Origin: Enterocloster asparagiformis
Lineage (GTDB): Bacteria; Bacillota; Clostridia; Lachnospirales; Lachnospiraceae
Assembly: GCA_018380885.1 (NCBI GenBank)
Contig: JAGZSY010000004.1
Location: forward strand, 1-64,000
DNA length: 64,000 nucleotides
Direction: 5' to 3'
Part shown: in pieces, positions 23,997 to 32,848 of the stretch
Numbering within the stretch: position 1 is the stretch's first letter
Layout of the letters: every line of letters begins with the position of its first letter
The notes under the pieces: model-generated
What the model saw: only the letters and a program-made list of their open reading frames with translations
Told to the model about the DNA's origin: nothing
Databases searched by the model: none
Translations under genes and position numbers: made by a program

Positions 23997-24899
23997 ATGA
24001 AAAAGAGAACACTTTGCCTGGCGATGGCGGCGGTAATGGCCTTTGGGCTGGCTGGCTGCGGCGGCAAGACGGAGACCAAGGAAGCGGCTGCGACGTCGGC
24101 TGAGAGCGCGGCGGATACCACCGCGGCGGACACTACAGCGGATACCACGGCGGCAGGCACTACGGCGGCCGGGAGCGAGACTTCCGCAGAGGCCCAGGCT
24201 TCCGGCGGAACCTTGATTGTAGGATTTGACCAGGAGTTCCCGCCCATGGGATTCATGGGAGACGACGGGCAATACACCGGATTTGACTTAGAGCTGGCGC
24301 AGGAAACGGCCAAGCGGCTGGGGCTGGAGTACAAGCCGCAGCCCATCAACTGGGATTCCAAGGATATGGAGCTGAGCGCCGGAAACATCGACTGTATATG
24401 GAACGGCTTCACCATGACGGGCCGTGAGAACGATTACGAGTGGACGGAGCCCTATATGGCCAACTCCCAGGTGTTCGTGGTGGCGGGGGATTCCGGCATC
24501 GCCTCCCTGGCGGACTTAGAGGGCAAGGTGGTGGAGTGCCAGGCCGATTCCTCCGCGCTGGCGGCTCTGAACGAGAACCAGGATCTGACGGCCACCTTCA
24601 AGCAGCTTCTGACCACTGCGGATTACAACTCCGCGTTCATGGACCTGGAGCAGGGCGCTGTGGACGCTGTGGCTATGGACGTGATCGTGGCCGGATATCA
24701 GATTCAGCAGCGCAACGCTGATTTCGTGATCCTGGAGGAGTCCCTCTCCGCCGAGGAGTACGGCGTGGGCTTTAAGAAGGGCAACACCGAGCTGCGCGAC
24801 AAGGTTCAGAAAACGCTGGAGGAGATGGCTGCGGACGGAACCTTAAAGACGATCTCCGAGAAGTGGTTCAGCGAAGATATAACCACCATCGGCAAGTAA
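23997..24899 (+). CDS. polar amino acid ABC transporter, substrate-binding lipoprotein
   Basis: 300 residues from ATG 23997 (SD GAGGAGG). A signal peptide with lipobox FGLAGC (Cys about 21) is followed by a low-complexity Ala/Thr/Ser spacer (residues 25-65) and the type II periplasmic-binding fold, family 3: LIVGFDQEFPPMGF, GFDLELAQETAKRLGL, WNGFTMTGRENDYEWTEPYM and GVGFKKGNTELRD. It captures a polar amino acid or cystine outside the membrane and hands it to the permease encoded 150 bp downstream. Ligand identity cannot be set from sequence alone. Confidence 0.94.
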   Translation: MKKRTLCLAMAAVMAFGLAGCGGKTETKEAAATSAESAADTTAADTTADTTAAGTTAAGSETSAEAQASGGTLIVGFDQEFPPMGFMGDDGQYTGFDLELAQETAKRLGLEYKPQPINWDSKDMELSAGNIDCIWNGFTMTGRENDYEWTEPYMANSQVFVVAGDSGIASLADLEGKVVECQADSSALAALNENQDLTATFKQLLTTADYNSAFMDLEQGAVDAVAMDVIVAGYQIQQRNADFVILEESLSAEEYGVGFKKGNTELRDKVQKTLEEMAADGTLKTISEKWFSEDITTIGK

Positions 24900-24960
24900 C
24901 ACATCAGACAGAAGAGAACAGGGCCATGGGCCCGATTCATTCCCGGGAATAAAAAATACG

Positions 24961-24994
24961 AAAGCCGCTGCATGTTTTATCGTACAGCGGTTTT
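24961..24994 (+). terminator. intercistronic hairpin between binding protein and permease genes
   Basis: AAAGCCGCTG / CAGCGGTTTT stem-loop ending in TTTT, inside the operon. It probably lets most transcripts stop after the abundant binding protein or protects that message. Confidence 0.65.
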
Positions 24995-25052
24995 CGCGGC
25001 GCTGGGGGACGGGGCTTTGGCGCGAACGATATGAAAAAGGCGGAAGATAATT

Positions 25053-25712
25053 ATGGGGAAAATGACGGTAGAACAGATTCTGATCCAGCTGATGGGGGGG
25101 ATGCTGACCAGCGTGCAGATCTTTGCGGTGACGCTGATCTTTTCGCTGCCACTGGGGCTTGTGGTCGCTTTCGGGCGCATGTCCAAAAACAGCGTGATCC
25201 GCACCATCGTGAAGGTGTACATATCGATCATGCGCGGCACGCCGCTGATGCTGCAGCTCATGGTGGTGTACTTCGGGCCTTACTATCTGTTCGGGCTCAA
25301 GCTCGGCAGCGGGTACCGCATGTGGGCTGCGCTGATCGGCTTTGTGGTCAATTACGCCGCCTACTTTGCGGAGATTTACCGCAGCGGCATCCAGTCCATG
25401 CCCCAGGGCCAGTACGAGGCGGCCAAGATTCTGGGCTACAGCAGAAGCCAGACCTTTTTCAAGATTATTCTGCCCCAGGTGATCAAGCGGATTCTGCCGT
25501 CCGTGACCAACGAGGTCATCACCTTGGTCAAGGATACGTCCCTGGCGTTTACCCTGAGCGTGATGGAGATGTTCTCCATCGCCAAGATGCTGGCCGCTGC
25601 CCAGAGCAACATGATCCCGTTCGTGGCCGCCGGCCTGTTCTACTATGTGTTTAACCTGGTGGTGGCCCTGGCTATGGAAGGGCTTGAAAAGAAGTTGAAT
25701 TATTACCAGTAA
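25053..25712 (+). CDS. polar amino acid ABC transporter, permease
   Basis: 219 residues with about five membrane segments, a HisM/GlnP-type permease. [15 protein letters not shown] near residue 55 and the EAA coupling loop [20 protein letters not shown] (residues 126-145) are diagnostic; the latter docks onto the ATPase. It forms the membrane channel, probably as a homodimer because only one permease gene is present. ATPase follows 19 bp downstream. Confidence 0.95.
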   Translation: MGKMTVEQILIQLMGGMLTSVQIFAVTLIFSLPLGLVVAFGRMSKNSVIRTIVKVYISIMRGTPLMLQLMVVYFGPYYLFGLKLGSGYRMWAALIGFVVNYAAYFAEIYRSGIQSMPQGQYEAAKILGYSRSQTFFKIILPQVIKRILPSVTNEVITLVKDTSLAFTLSVMEMFSIAKMLAAAQSNMIPFVAAGLFYYVFNLVVALAMEGLEKKLNYYQ

Positions 25713-25731
25713 GGGAAGGAGTTTGTGGACA

Positions 25732-26505
25732 ATGAATCTTTTGGAGATCAATCATGTGGAAAAATCCTTTGACGGCCAGGGGGTGTTAAAGGACATCTCC
25801 CTGACCGTGGGGGAAGGCGAAATCGTGTCCATCATCGGGCCCTCCGGCTCCGGCAAATCCACCCTGCTGCGCTGCGCCACCATGCTGGAAACCATGGACA
25901 GCGGTGAGGTGGCCTATCTGGGGAAGAAGGCGGCCTGGACCGGGGCGGACAAAAAAGCCGTGTACGCGGGCAAAAAGGAGCTGAAGGAGATTCAGAGCCA
26001 GTACGGCCTGGTATTTCAGAATTTTAACCTGTTTCCCCACTATTCCGTGATGAAGAACATCACAGACGCGCCCATCCACGTCCAGAAGCGGGACAAGGAG
26101 ACTGTGTTTGGGGAGGCCCGGGAGCTGCTGCGCAAAATGGGCCTGGAGGACAAGGAAAACGCCTACCCCTGTCAGCTCTCCGGCGGACAGTGCCAGCGGG
26201 TGGCCATCGCCAGGGCTCTGGCGCTGAAGCCCAAGATCCTGTTTTTCGACGAGCCCACCTCGGCCCTGGACCCGGAGCTGACGGGCGAGGTGCTGAAGGT
26301 GATCAAGTCCCTGGCGGATTTAGACATCGCCATGGTGATCGTCACCCATGAGATGGCCTTTGCCCGGGACATCTCCGATCGTGTGATCTTCATGGCCGGG
26401 GGCCTGATCGTGGAGGAGGGCACGCCGGAGCAGGTGTTCGCCTCCGACAACGAGCGGACCCAGAGCTTTCTGGGGCGGTACGGGGCCATGCTGCAGAGGG
26501 CGTGA
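25732..26505 (+). CDS. polar amino acid ABC transporter, ATP-binding protein
   Basis: 257 residues. Walker [10 protein letters not shown] (about 35-43), Q-loop FQNFNLFPH, signature [15 protein letters not shown], Walker [15 protein letters not shown] and switch His in IVTHEM are all intact, in the GlnQ/HisP arrangement. It energises uptake at the cytoplasmic face. ATG 25732 follows AAGGGAAGGAG. An insertion [20 protein letters not shown] around residues 63-82 is longer than in GlnQ. A terminator ends the operon. Confidence 0.95.
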   Translation: MNLLEINHVEKSFDGQGVLKDISLTVGEGEIVSIIGPSGSGKSTLLRCATMLETMDSGEVAYLGKKAAWTGADKKAVYAGKKELKEIQSQYGLVFQNFNLFPHYSVMKNITDAPIHVQKRDKETVFGEARELLRKMGLEDKENAYPCQLSGGQCQRVAIARALALKPKILFFDEPTSALDPELTGEVLKVIKSLADLDIAMVIVTHEMAFARDISDRVIFMAGGLIVEEGTPEQVFASDNERTQSFLGRYGAMLQRA

Positions 26506-26532
26506 CCTGAAAAAACTGAAAAATTCCCACCG

Positions 26533-26587
26533 GGAGAGCGTTCCCAAAGCCAGTCAAGCTGGTTTTGCGGGTCGCTCTCCTTTTTTA
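26533..26587 (+). terminator. terminator of amino acid ABC operon
   Basis: GGAGAGCG / CGCTCTCC outer stem (26533-26540, 26573-26580) with an inner CCAG/CTGG hairpin and TTTTTT after it. Confidence 0.85.
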
Positions 26588-26650
26588 TGCCCAGAAATTT
26601 CCGGAAACTAGAAAAATGAATAAAAAATATTGTTAAATTTTTAATTACTA

Positions 26651-26679
26651 TTGCAATATCCACAGTAAAGTGGTATAAA
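26651..26679 (+). promoter_or_regulatory. promoter of mannose-family PTS operon
   Basis: TTGCAA (26651-26656), 17-bp spacer, TATAAA (26674-26679). The -10 box overlaps the first regulator half-site. Confidence 0.7.
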
Positions 26680-26735
26680 AAACCTAAGTGGATTATCTAC
26701 TATACCACATATACCAATTTGCGCAAACCGGTATA
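26670..26735. promoter_or_regulatory. cluster of GGTATA/TATACC half-sites, likely GntR operator
   Basis: GTGGTATA (26670-26677), TATACCAC (26701-26708), TATACCA (26710-26716) and GGTATA (26730-26735). GTGGTATA and TATACCAC are exact inverted copies. They surround the start of the PTS transcript and fit sites for the GntR/UTRA regulator encoded at 32001; binding is inferred. Confidence 0.6.
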
Positions 26736-26758
26736 AAGGATGAGAAGGAGGAAGCGAT

Positions 26759-27544
26759 ATGAGTTTGATACAAGCGATACTGATCGGCTGTGTAGCGGCG
26801 CTGACCCAGTTGGAAGGGGGATGGCTGGGGGAATGCAAGCTCCGTGAGCCCATTGTGACGGGATTTTTAGTCGGTCTGATTCTGGGGGATGTGAAACAGG
26901 GCCTGATCATCGGCGCCACGCTGCAGCTGATGTGGATGGGAGCCACCGGCATCGGCCCCACGGCGCAGTTAGATATCGGCACCGGAGGCACCATCGGCAC
27001 GGCCGTGGCGCTGCTGACCGGGACCGGGGCGGAGAGCGCGATCCTGTTCGGCGTTCCCGTGGCCGTGATTATGCAGTTTTTGAACACCCTGCTGCTGTCC
27101 GCGTACTCCGGCGCCATGCTGGTTGCGGACCGCAAGATCGACGAGCTGAATTTCCGGGGCGTGAAAACGATCCACTATCTCTGCGGCTTCGGCACATTTT
27201 TGATGTATTTTATCCTGACCTTCGTGGTGATGTATTTCGGCAACAATATGATCGAGAGCATCGTAAACGGGCTTCCGGCCTGGATGAACGCGGGACTGAC
27301 CGGCGTGGCGGCGATTCTCCCCTGCCTGGGATTCGCGCTGCTGCTCAACATCATTATGGAAAAGAATCTGATTCCCTACTTTGTTCTGGGATTTATCCCG
27401 GCGGCTTACGTGGGATTTGACCTGACCATGGTCGCGATCGCGGGCATCGCGGTGGCGGTGGCGTGGATCATCTTCATGCTGCGGCAGAACGAGGGAAATA
27501 GGGCCGCGGCTCCGGCAAACGTGGACGACGAATGGGAGGATTAG
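26759..27544 (+). CDS. PTS mannose/fructose/sorbose-family IIC component
   Basis: 261 residues, strongly hydrophobic. The N-terminus ILIGCVAALTQLEGGWLGE and the GATLQLMWMGATGIG, GGTIGTAVALLTG segments are hallmarks of EIIC of the mannose-sorbose PTS family (the GATLQL motif binds sugar). It forms the translocation channel with the IID protein. SD GAAGGAGG before the ATG. First gene of an operon in order IIC, IID, IIB, SIS protein, IIA, HAD. Confidence 0.94.
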   Translation: MSLIQAILIGCVAALTQLEGGWLGECKLREPIVTGFLVGLILGDVKQGLIIGATLQLMWMGATGIGPTAQLDIGTGGTIGTAVALLTGTGAESAILFGVPVAVIMQFLNTLLLSAYSGAMLVADRKIDELNFRGVKTIHYLCGFGTFLMYFILTFVVMYFGNNMIESIVNGLPAWMNAGLTGVAAILPCLGFALLLNIIMEKNLIPYFVLGFIPAAYVGFDLTMVAIAGIAVAVAWIIFMLRQNEGNRAAAPANVDDEWED

Positions 27545-27547
27545 GCG

Positions 27548-28384
27548 ATGGCGAAAAATGAGATAATCAGTGCGGAAAATAATCTGACGAAAAAGGACTT
27601 TGTGGGCGTGTTCTGGAGAAGCTTCACTTTGCTTGGCTCCTTCAACTATGAGCGGATGGAGGGCCTGGGCTTCCTCTACGCCGTGATGCCGGTGCTGCGC
27701 AAGATTTACAAGGACGACGACGAGTCCCTGCGGGCGGCCATGCATCGCCATATCGCCGCCTTCAACATGACCGTGGCGCCGTCGCCCTTTGTCATGGGCA
27801 CCACCATCGCCATGGAGGAGAAGGCCAAGCGGGACAAAAGCTTCGACGTGGCTTCCATCAACGCCATCAAGGTATCCCTGATGGGGCCGCTGTCCGGGAT
27901 CGGGGACACCTTCTTCTGGGGTATATTCCGGATTCTGGCCTGCGCCCTGGCAGTGGGCTTTGCCAAGGAGGGGAATATCCTGGCTCCCTTTGTGCTGCTT
28001 TTGTTCTTCAATATCCCCAACTTCCTGACCCGCTGGTTCGGTCTGTTCATCGGCTACCGCCAGGGCCACTCCCTGCTGTCGGAGATGCAGGCCACGGGCC
28101 GCGTCCAGCTCTTTACCCACTGCGCTGGCATCATCGGCGCCATGTCCATCGGCTGTATGATCGCCATGTGGGTGAGCATCTCCTGCCCCCTGCAGTTCAC
28201 CATCGCGGGCAGCGAGATCGTGCTGCAGGAGTATTTGGACCAGATCCTTCCCAAGCTGCTGCCGCTGGCCTTTACCCTGGGAATCTTCGCCTGCATCAAG
28301 AAGAAAATGAAAGTGACCGCCATTATCGGCGGGATTGTCGTGGTCGGGTTTATCCTGGGTATCCTGGGATTGATCGCAATGTAA
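27548..28384 (+). CDS. PTS mannose-family IID component
   Basis: 278 residues. KKDFVGVFWRSFTLLGSFNY then GFLYAVMPVLRKIY at the N-terminus, and the GPLSGIGDTFFWG motif in the centre are characteristic of EIID, the second membrane subunit of this PTS family. Only 3 bp separate it from IIC. The C-terminal helix GGIVVVGFILGILGLI closes the membrane domain. Confidence 0.95.
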   Translation: MAKNEIISAENNLTKKDFVGVFWRSFTLLGSFNYERMEGLGFLYAVMPVLRKIYKDDDESLRAAMHRHIAAFNMTVAPSPFVMGTTIAMEEKAKRDKSFDVASINAIKVSLMGPLSGIGDTFFWGIFRILACALAVGFAKEGNILAPFVLLLFFNIPNFLTRWFGLFIGYRQGHSLLSEMQATGRVQLFTHCAGIIGAMSIGCMIAMWVSISCPLQFTIAGSEIVLQEYLDQILPKLLPLAFTLGIFACIKKKMKVTAIIGGIVVVGFILGILGLIAM

Positions 28385-28397
28385 AGGAGGAACCGTA

Positions 28398-28877
28398 ATG
28401 GCCATTTTAGATGTGAGAATTGACGACCGGCTGATTCACGGCCAGGTGTGCGGGTTCTGGATTCCCCACTATTCCCTGGAGCGCATCGCCATCGTGGACG
28501 ATGAGATTGTAAACGACGAGATTCGCAAAACGGCGCTGAAATTCGGCTGCCCGGAGAAGTGCAAGCTGTCTATTTTCAGCACCGCAAAGGCGGCGGATAA
28601 GTTTATCCGCAAGATCGATGAGGGGATTCGCGTGATGATCCTGTGCAACAGCCCGGTGCCGATTTTAAAGATGGCGAAGCTGGGATACAAGGCGCCCTTT
28701 GTGACGGTGGGAAATATGTCCACCAAGCCGGGGGCTGAGCAGATTCGCAAGACGGTGTTCGTGTCACCGGAGGAGAAGGCGGCTTTTGCCGAGTTGGCGG
28801 AGATGGGAATATCCATTTATTCCCAGATGGTTCCCAACGAGCAGCGGGAGGATATCACGGGGCTTTTGCGGAAATAA
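28398..28877 (+). CDS. PTS mannose-family IIB component
   Basis: 159 residues. DDRLIHGQV (residues 8-16) holds the active-site His phosphorylated by IIA, which hands phosphate to the incoming sugar. IVDDEIVNDEIRKTALKFG and VTVGNMSTKPGAEQI match the EIIB mannose family. Cytoplasmic. Preceded by AAAGGAGG, 13 bp after IID. Confidence 0.95.
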   Translation: MAILDVRIDDRLIHGQVCGFWIPHYSLERIAIVDDEIVNDEIRKTALKFGCPEKCKLSIFSTAKAADKFIRKIDEGIRVMILCNSPVPILKMAKLGYKAPFVTVGNMSTKPGAEQIRKTVFVSPEEKAAFAELAEMGISIYSQMVPNEQREDITGLLRK

Positions 28878-28946
28878 CAGAGCGTTGAGCGCAGAGACGG
28901 CCGTCCGGCAGAGGGCGGACCGGAGAGATCAGAGGAGGAGAACGAC

Positions 28947-30032
28947 ATGCAGCAGACGGTACTTGGCAATATTAAGTTCCAGCCCGAGGTATTGCCTCAG
29001 GTTTTGGAAAATCAGGCGGTATTTGTGGAGCCATTTGTGGAGCTGTTCCGAAAATATGACATCAAACGGATTTATTTCTTTGGTTCAGGGACTTCCTACA
29101 ATGTGTCCCAGATTGCGGCGTACTATTTCAAGCACATCGTGGGGATCGAGGGCATCGCCCAGTACCCCACGGTGTTCAAAAACTATGAGAAAGCGGACTG
29201 GACTGGACTTCTGCGCAACGACCAGATTTTGTTCGTGGGCATCAGCCAGTCCGGCACCTCGGTTTCCACCTGCGAGGTGATGGCCCACGCCAGGGAAAAC
29301 GGCTACCCCACCCTGGCGCTGACGGGAAATCTGGAGAGCGAGATCACAAAGCACGTGGACACTGCGGTCCACCTGCTGGTGGGCGAGGAGTTGACCCCGC
29401 CGGAGACAAAGGGCTACACGGTTTCCGTGCTGAGCGCTTACCTGTGGGCCGTGGGCGTGGCCAGGGAGAAGGGCGTGTACTCCGAGGCGCAGTACCAGGC
29501 GGCGATTGGCGGGGCGAAGGAGCTGGTGGATCATTTCCAGACCGTGATCGAGGAGAGCGAAGCGTGGTATGACCGCAACCGCGCTTCCATCGTGAACAGC
29601 GACCGGCTGTTTGTGCTGGGCTACGGCATCGACTTCGGCTCCATGCTGGAGGGGATGCTGAAGGTGGGCGAGATGCTGCGTCTGCCCACCATCGGCTACG
29701 AGATTGAGGAGTATTCCCATGGGCCGACCATGGCGCTGCGGCCCAACCAGACCCTGTTTATGATCGGCTCCGACGAGGCGGAGTTTGAGCGCATGCTTCA
29801 GTTCCGCGCCGCGTTTAAGAAGTACACCGACCGGGTGCACGTGATCACCTGCCGGGAGATCGAGGAGGATGGCAGGGATCTGGTGTTCAGCGTCAAGGCA
29901 GACAAGTATCTGGCGCCCCTGATGTACACGGTCCCGTTCCAGTTTGTGGCCGCCAAGGGGGCAAAGGACATTTTCATCGACACCAATATCAATCCCTTTG
30001 AAGAACCGCTGGCGCATTATCCCAACGAGTAG
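28947..30032 (+). CDS. SIS-domain sugar isomerase/deglycase (FrlB/GfrF-like)
   Basis: 361 residues with two SIS lobes, first with IYFFGSGTSYNVSQIAAYYF and FVGISQSGTSVSTCEVM (sugar-phosphate loop), second with LFVLGYGIDFGSMLEG and EIEEYSHGPTMALRPN, the last resembling the EYxHGP catalytic segment of fructosamine-6-phosphate deglycases and GlmS-like isomerases. In mannose-family PTS operons such enzymes cleave fructoselysine- or glucoselysine-type Amadori 6-phosphates. So the operon may import and deglycate an amino-acid-linked sugar; the actual substrate is uncertain, as agaS-type deaminases are alternatives. Confidence 0.85.
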   Translation: MQQTVLGNIKFQPEVLPQVLENQAVFVEPFVELFRKYDIKRIYFFGSGTSYNVSQIAAYYFKHIVGIEGIAQYPTVFKNYEKADWTGLLRNDQILFVGISQSGTSVSTCEVMAHARENGYPTLALTGNLESEITKHVDTAVHLLVGEELTPPETKGYTVSVLSAYLWAVGVAREKGVYSEAQYQAAIGGAKELVDHFQTVIEESEAWYDRNRASIVNSDRLFVLGYGIDFGSMLEGMLKVGEMLRLPTIGYEIEEYSHGPTMALRPNQTLFMIGSDEAEFERMLQFRAAFKKYTDRVHVITCREIEEDGRDLVFSVKADKYLAPLMYTVPFQFVAAKGAKDIFIDTNINPFEEPLAHYPNE

Positions 30033-30119
30033 TAAAATAGTCAATAGAAGCGCGGAGATTCCGGGCCGCCGCCGGCGTGAGGGCGGACGGTCCGGGGAAG
30101 CGCGGGGAGGATGGGACAT

Positions 30120-30542
30120 ATGATCGGAATTTTAGTCACGGGCCACGGCAGATTTGCCACCGGTGTGACCAGCGCCCTGGAGCTGGTGCTGGGAAAACAG
30201 GAGTGCTTTGAGGCGGTGGATTTTCCGGACGGGGAGACCAAGACGGAGTTGGAGCAGCACATGGACGAGGCACTGGGGCGCCTGGCGGAGACGGAACACA
30301 TACTGGCGTTCTGCGACATTCTCAGCGGATCGCCCTTCAACACGCTGATCGACCGGGCCATGCGCAGGGGCGGGATCACCGTATATTACGGGACTAATGT
30401 GGGTATGCTTTTGGACACCACGCTGAACCGGAATTTCGGCAGCAGCCTGAAGGAGCTCACCGCGGATATCGTGGACAAGGGCAGACGGCAGGTGGGGCGG
30501 TTTGAAGCGGACAGCGTAAAGCAGGACGACGATTCATTTTAG
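30120..30542 (+). CDS. PTS mannose-family IIA component
   Basis: 140 residues. ILVTGHGRFATGVTSALELV carries the phosphorylated His (about residue 9) of EIIA-Man; FCDILSGSPFNTL and GMLLDTTL complete the family pattern. It receives phosphate from HPr and passes it to the IIB protein. I chose ATG 30120 because GGGGAGG lies 9 bp upstream; the in-frame ATG at 30111 is too close to that site. Confidence 0.92.
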   Translation: MIGILVTGHGRFATGVTSALELVLGKQECFEAVDFPDGETKTELEQHMDEALGRLAETEHILAFCDILSGSPFNTLIDRAMRRGGITVYYGTNVGMLLDTTLNRNFGSSLKELTADIVDKGRRQVGRFEADSVKQDDDSF

Positions 30543-30580
30543 GCAAAGCAGACGGCGGAGCTGCCGTGAAAGGGGAGTTT

Positions 30581-31252
30581 ATGGGCTTCAAAGCAGTAAT
30601 TTTTGATATGGACGGAGTCCTGATCGACAGCGAGTATCTCTACCTCACCGGGATTCACCGGGAGCTGCAAAAGACGCGGCCCTGGATTCGGGAGGAGGAT
30701 TTGTATCCGTCCGTGGGGATGGACAGCGCCAGGACCAGGGAAATCATGCACCGGGCGGCCCGGGAGCCATTAGAAAATCTGGAGTTTGACAAGGAACTGG
30801 AAAAGATATACAGCATATTTGACGACATGTGCTACCGGGAAATTCTTTATCCGGAGGTGCCCGGCGTTCTGGAACGTCTGCGGGAGATGGGATTTAAGAC
30901 AGCGCTGGCCTCTTCCACCAGCATGAACGGGATCCGTAAGGTGCTCAGCCAGTGCGAGATCGGGGGATTGTTCGACTATGTGGTCAGCGGGGAGCAGTTC
31001 CGGGAGAGCAAACCCAACCCGGAGATATACCTGACGGCGATGGCGGCCCTGGACTGCCGGCCGGACCAGTGCCTGGTGGTGGAGGATTCCACCTACGGGG
31101 TGACGGCCGGAGTGGCGGCCGGAGCCTGTGTGGCCGCCAGGCGGGACAGCCGTTTTCCCTTTGACCAGACCGGGGCGATGTATCTGATAGACTCGCTGAC
31201 GGAGGTGCTGGACCTGCCCGGAATCGCGGGACAAAAACGCGCGGCGCTGTGA
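30581..31252 (+). CDS. HAD-superfamily phosphatase / beta-phosphoglucomutase-like
   Basis: 223 residues. IFDMDGVLIDSE (motif I, residues 7-18), ASSTS (motif II), the Lys of ESKPNPEIYL (motif III) and VVEDSTYGVTAG (motif IV) with an alpha-helical cap C1 place it with beta-phosphoglucomutase-like sugar phosphatases. In this operon it should act on a sugar phosphate made by the SIS enzyme or dephosphorylate an intermediate. The ATG 30581 follows AAAGGGGAG. The stop codon lies within the terminator stem. Confidence 0.9.
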   Translation: MGFKAVIFDMDGVLIDSEYLYLTGIHRELQKTRPWIREEDLYPSVGMDSARTREIMHRAAREPLENLEFDKELEKIYSIFDDMCYREILYPEVPGVLERLREMGFKTALASSTSMNGIRKVLSQCEIGGLFDYVVSGEQFRESKPNPEIYLTAMAALDCRPDQCLVVEDSTYGVTAGVAAGACVAARRDSRFPFDQTGAMYLIDSLTEVLDLPGIAGQKRAAL

Positions 31253-31275
31253 ATGTGATTCACGGCGCCGTTTTT
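31242..31275 (+). terminator. terminator of the PTS operon, overlapping the HAD stop codon
   Basis: CGGCGC/GCGCCG outer and GTGAAT/ATTCAC inner arms form one long stem, followed by TTTTT. The UGA of the HAD gene lies inside the left arm. Confidence 0.88.
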
Positions 31276-31403
31276 GCGTGATGGGACGCGTCTGCGGCGC
31301 AGGGGGCCAGGGGGGCAGGATGGCGCTGCCCGGAGAGAGTGTGCGCCGAAAAGCGCCCTATCCCTGGAGAAGCCCGCGGTGCATTGTTTTGCGGGAGCCG
31401 TCC

Positions 31404-31432
31404 TTGCATTGGCCGGTTTATTGTGTTATGAT
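31404..31432 (+). promoter_or_regulatory. promoter of UTRA-GntR regulator pair
   Basis: TTGCAT (31404-31409), 17-bp spacer, TATGAT (31427-31432). An inverted repeat CTGAAAAC/GTTTTCAG (31442-31463) lies at the expected start of transcription and could be an operator. Confidence 0.65.
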
Positions 31433-31491
31433 TTGGACAGACTGAAAACGGAAGGGTTTTCAGACATTTGCCAGTAGGAACAGGGGGAGCT

Positions 31492-32004
31492 ATGGAACAG
31501 GGAAATCGATACATATTAAGGGATATGGAGCGGTTTGAGTCGATCACGGCCACACTGGAATCCAGGAAATTCCGGTCGGAATACCGCGTGCTGAATATGG
31601 AGGTCACGGAGTCCAACCGCTATGTCAGCCAGAAGCTGAAGATCCCCATCGCCTCCCGGATTTTCTATTTCCGGAAGGTGCGGCTTGTGGACGGGGTCCC
31701 CAAGTCCATTGAAAAGACGTATATTCTGTACGACAAGGTGCGAGGCGTGGAGAACGCGGATTTGGCGGGACAGTCATTTTACAAAATTTTACAGGAAATG
31801 TTCGGCTATGAGACCCGCAGAAGCGAGGAGGAGATCCTCATTGTGGCGGCCGGGGAGAAGGAAAAGGAGCTGCTGGACTGCGGGGACGAGGAACTGATGA
31901 TGATCAAGGGGATCACCTACAAGGCGGAACCGGAGCCCTTTGAATATTTTGAGATTGTGGCGGTCTCGGATCTCTATGAATTCAGGAGTGTTACCAGATT
32001 ATGA
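31492..32004 (+). CDS. stand-alone UTRA ligand-binding domain, no DNA-binding domain
   Basis: 170 residues. From about residue 25 (KFRSEYRVLNMEVTESNRYV) to the end it is a UTRA domain, the chorismate-lyase-like effector fold of HutC-type GntR regulators (LKIPIASRIFYFRKVRLVDG, then the IEKTYI strand). No winged helix precedes it, and the upstream DNA holds none. Its stop overlaps the start of the complete GntR regulator (ATGA), so they are made together. I infer a partner subunit that forms mixed dimers or binds ligand; degenerate duplication is the alternative. ATG 31492 follows AGGGGGAG. Confidence 0.88.
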   Translation: MEQGNRYILRDMERFESITATLESRKFRSEYRVLNMEVTESNRYVSQKLKIPIASRIFYFRKVRLVDGVPKSIEKTYILYDKVRGVENADLAGQSFYKILQEMFGYETRRSEEEILIVAAGEKEKELLDCGDEELMMIKGITYKAEPEPFEYFEIVAVSDLYEFRSVTRL

Positions 32005-32738
32005 TTGAATACGATGCGATATATGTGCAGCTGATGAAGAGCCTGAAGGAGAAGATGATCCACGGGGAGTACCGGATCGGCGACAAGCTGGACTCGGAGC
32101 GGGTGATGGCGGCCCAGTACGGGATCAACCGCATGACCGTGCGCAACGCCCTGAAGGCCCTTGAGGAGGAAGGTTACGTGAAGGCTTACCGGGGAAAGGG
32201 GACCTTTGTGGCCCGGATTCCCGAGGAACCCAGCCGGAAGATCGAGATCGGCGCGGATTCCGGGGCTGTGATCAGTCTGAGCCGCGGCATCCGCCAGCGC
32301 GGATACCGGTCGTCCCGGGATGTGATCAGCTTTGAAAAATGCCCCGCCGAGGGGATTATCAAGGAAATGTTTCCCTACAGCAGCCATGTTTTTGCCATGC
32401 TGCGTTTATCCAAGATCAACGACAGCCCCTACGCGGTGCAGAAAACTTATATTCCGGCTGAGGTTTTCTGGGATGCGGACCGGTATGATTTTGCGGAGGG
32501 GTCGCTGTACGATTATATGGATACCAAGGACCGGTATCCCAAGGAGGTGGAATCCTACCTGCGGATCGATCTGCCCCCGGCAGAGTACGCGCAGCTTTTG
32601 GACAATCCGCCGGAAAAAAAGGTGTTTGCGGTCACCTATCTGGCTTACGACCGGGAAGGGCTGATGATTGAGTACACCCTGTCCTATCATCTGCCCCAGT
32701 ACACGTCCTTCACCTATGTCACGGAACGCAAAGTTTAA
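32001..32738 (+). CDS. GntR-family regulator, HutC/UTRA subtype
   Basis: 245 residues. Winged helix at about 8-75: AIYVQLMKSLKEKMIHGEYR, GDKLDSERVMAAQYGINRMT, VRNALKALEEEGYVKAYRGK; then a UTRA effector domain (about 95-240) ending QYTSFTYVTERK. It probably represses or activates the upstream PTS operon in response to the phosphorylated sugar; the GGTATA/TATACC cluster at the PTS promoter is a suitable target. Overlaps the UTRA-only gene by ATGA. Confidence 0.92.
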   Translation: MIEYDAIYVQLMKSLKEKMIHGEYRIGDKLDSERVMAAQYGINRMTVRNALKALEEEGYVKAYRGKGTFVARIPEEPSRKIEIGADSGAVISLSRGIRQRGYRSSRDVISFEKCPAEGIIKEMFPYSSHVFAMLRLSKINDSPYAVQKTYIPAEVFWDADRYDFAEGSLYDYMDTKDRYPKEVESYLRIDLPPAEYAQLLDNPPEKKVFAVTYLAYDREGLMIEYTLSYHLPQYTSFTYVTERKV

Positions 32739-32848
32739 GCGCTTTTGCAGAAAATGCAGAATTTTGGGCATACTAAAAACAAAAACAGCGAATGCTTCAT
32801 CCGGCTGGCGTCCGTCGGCCGGGCGGAGCGCCGGAAGGAGTTTTTGGT

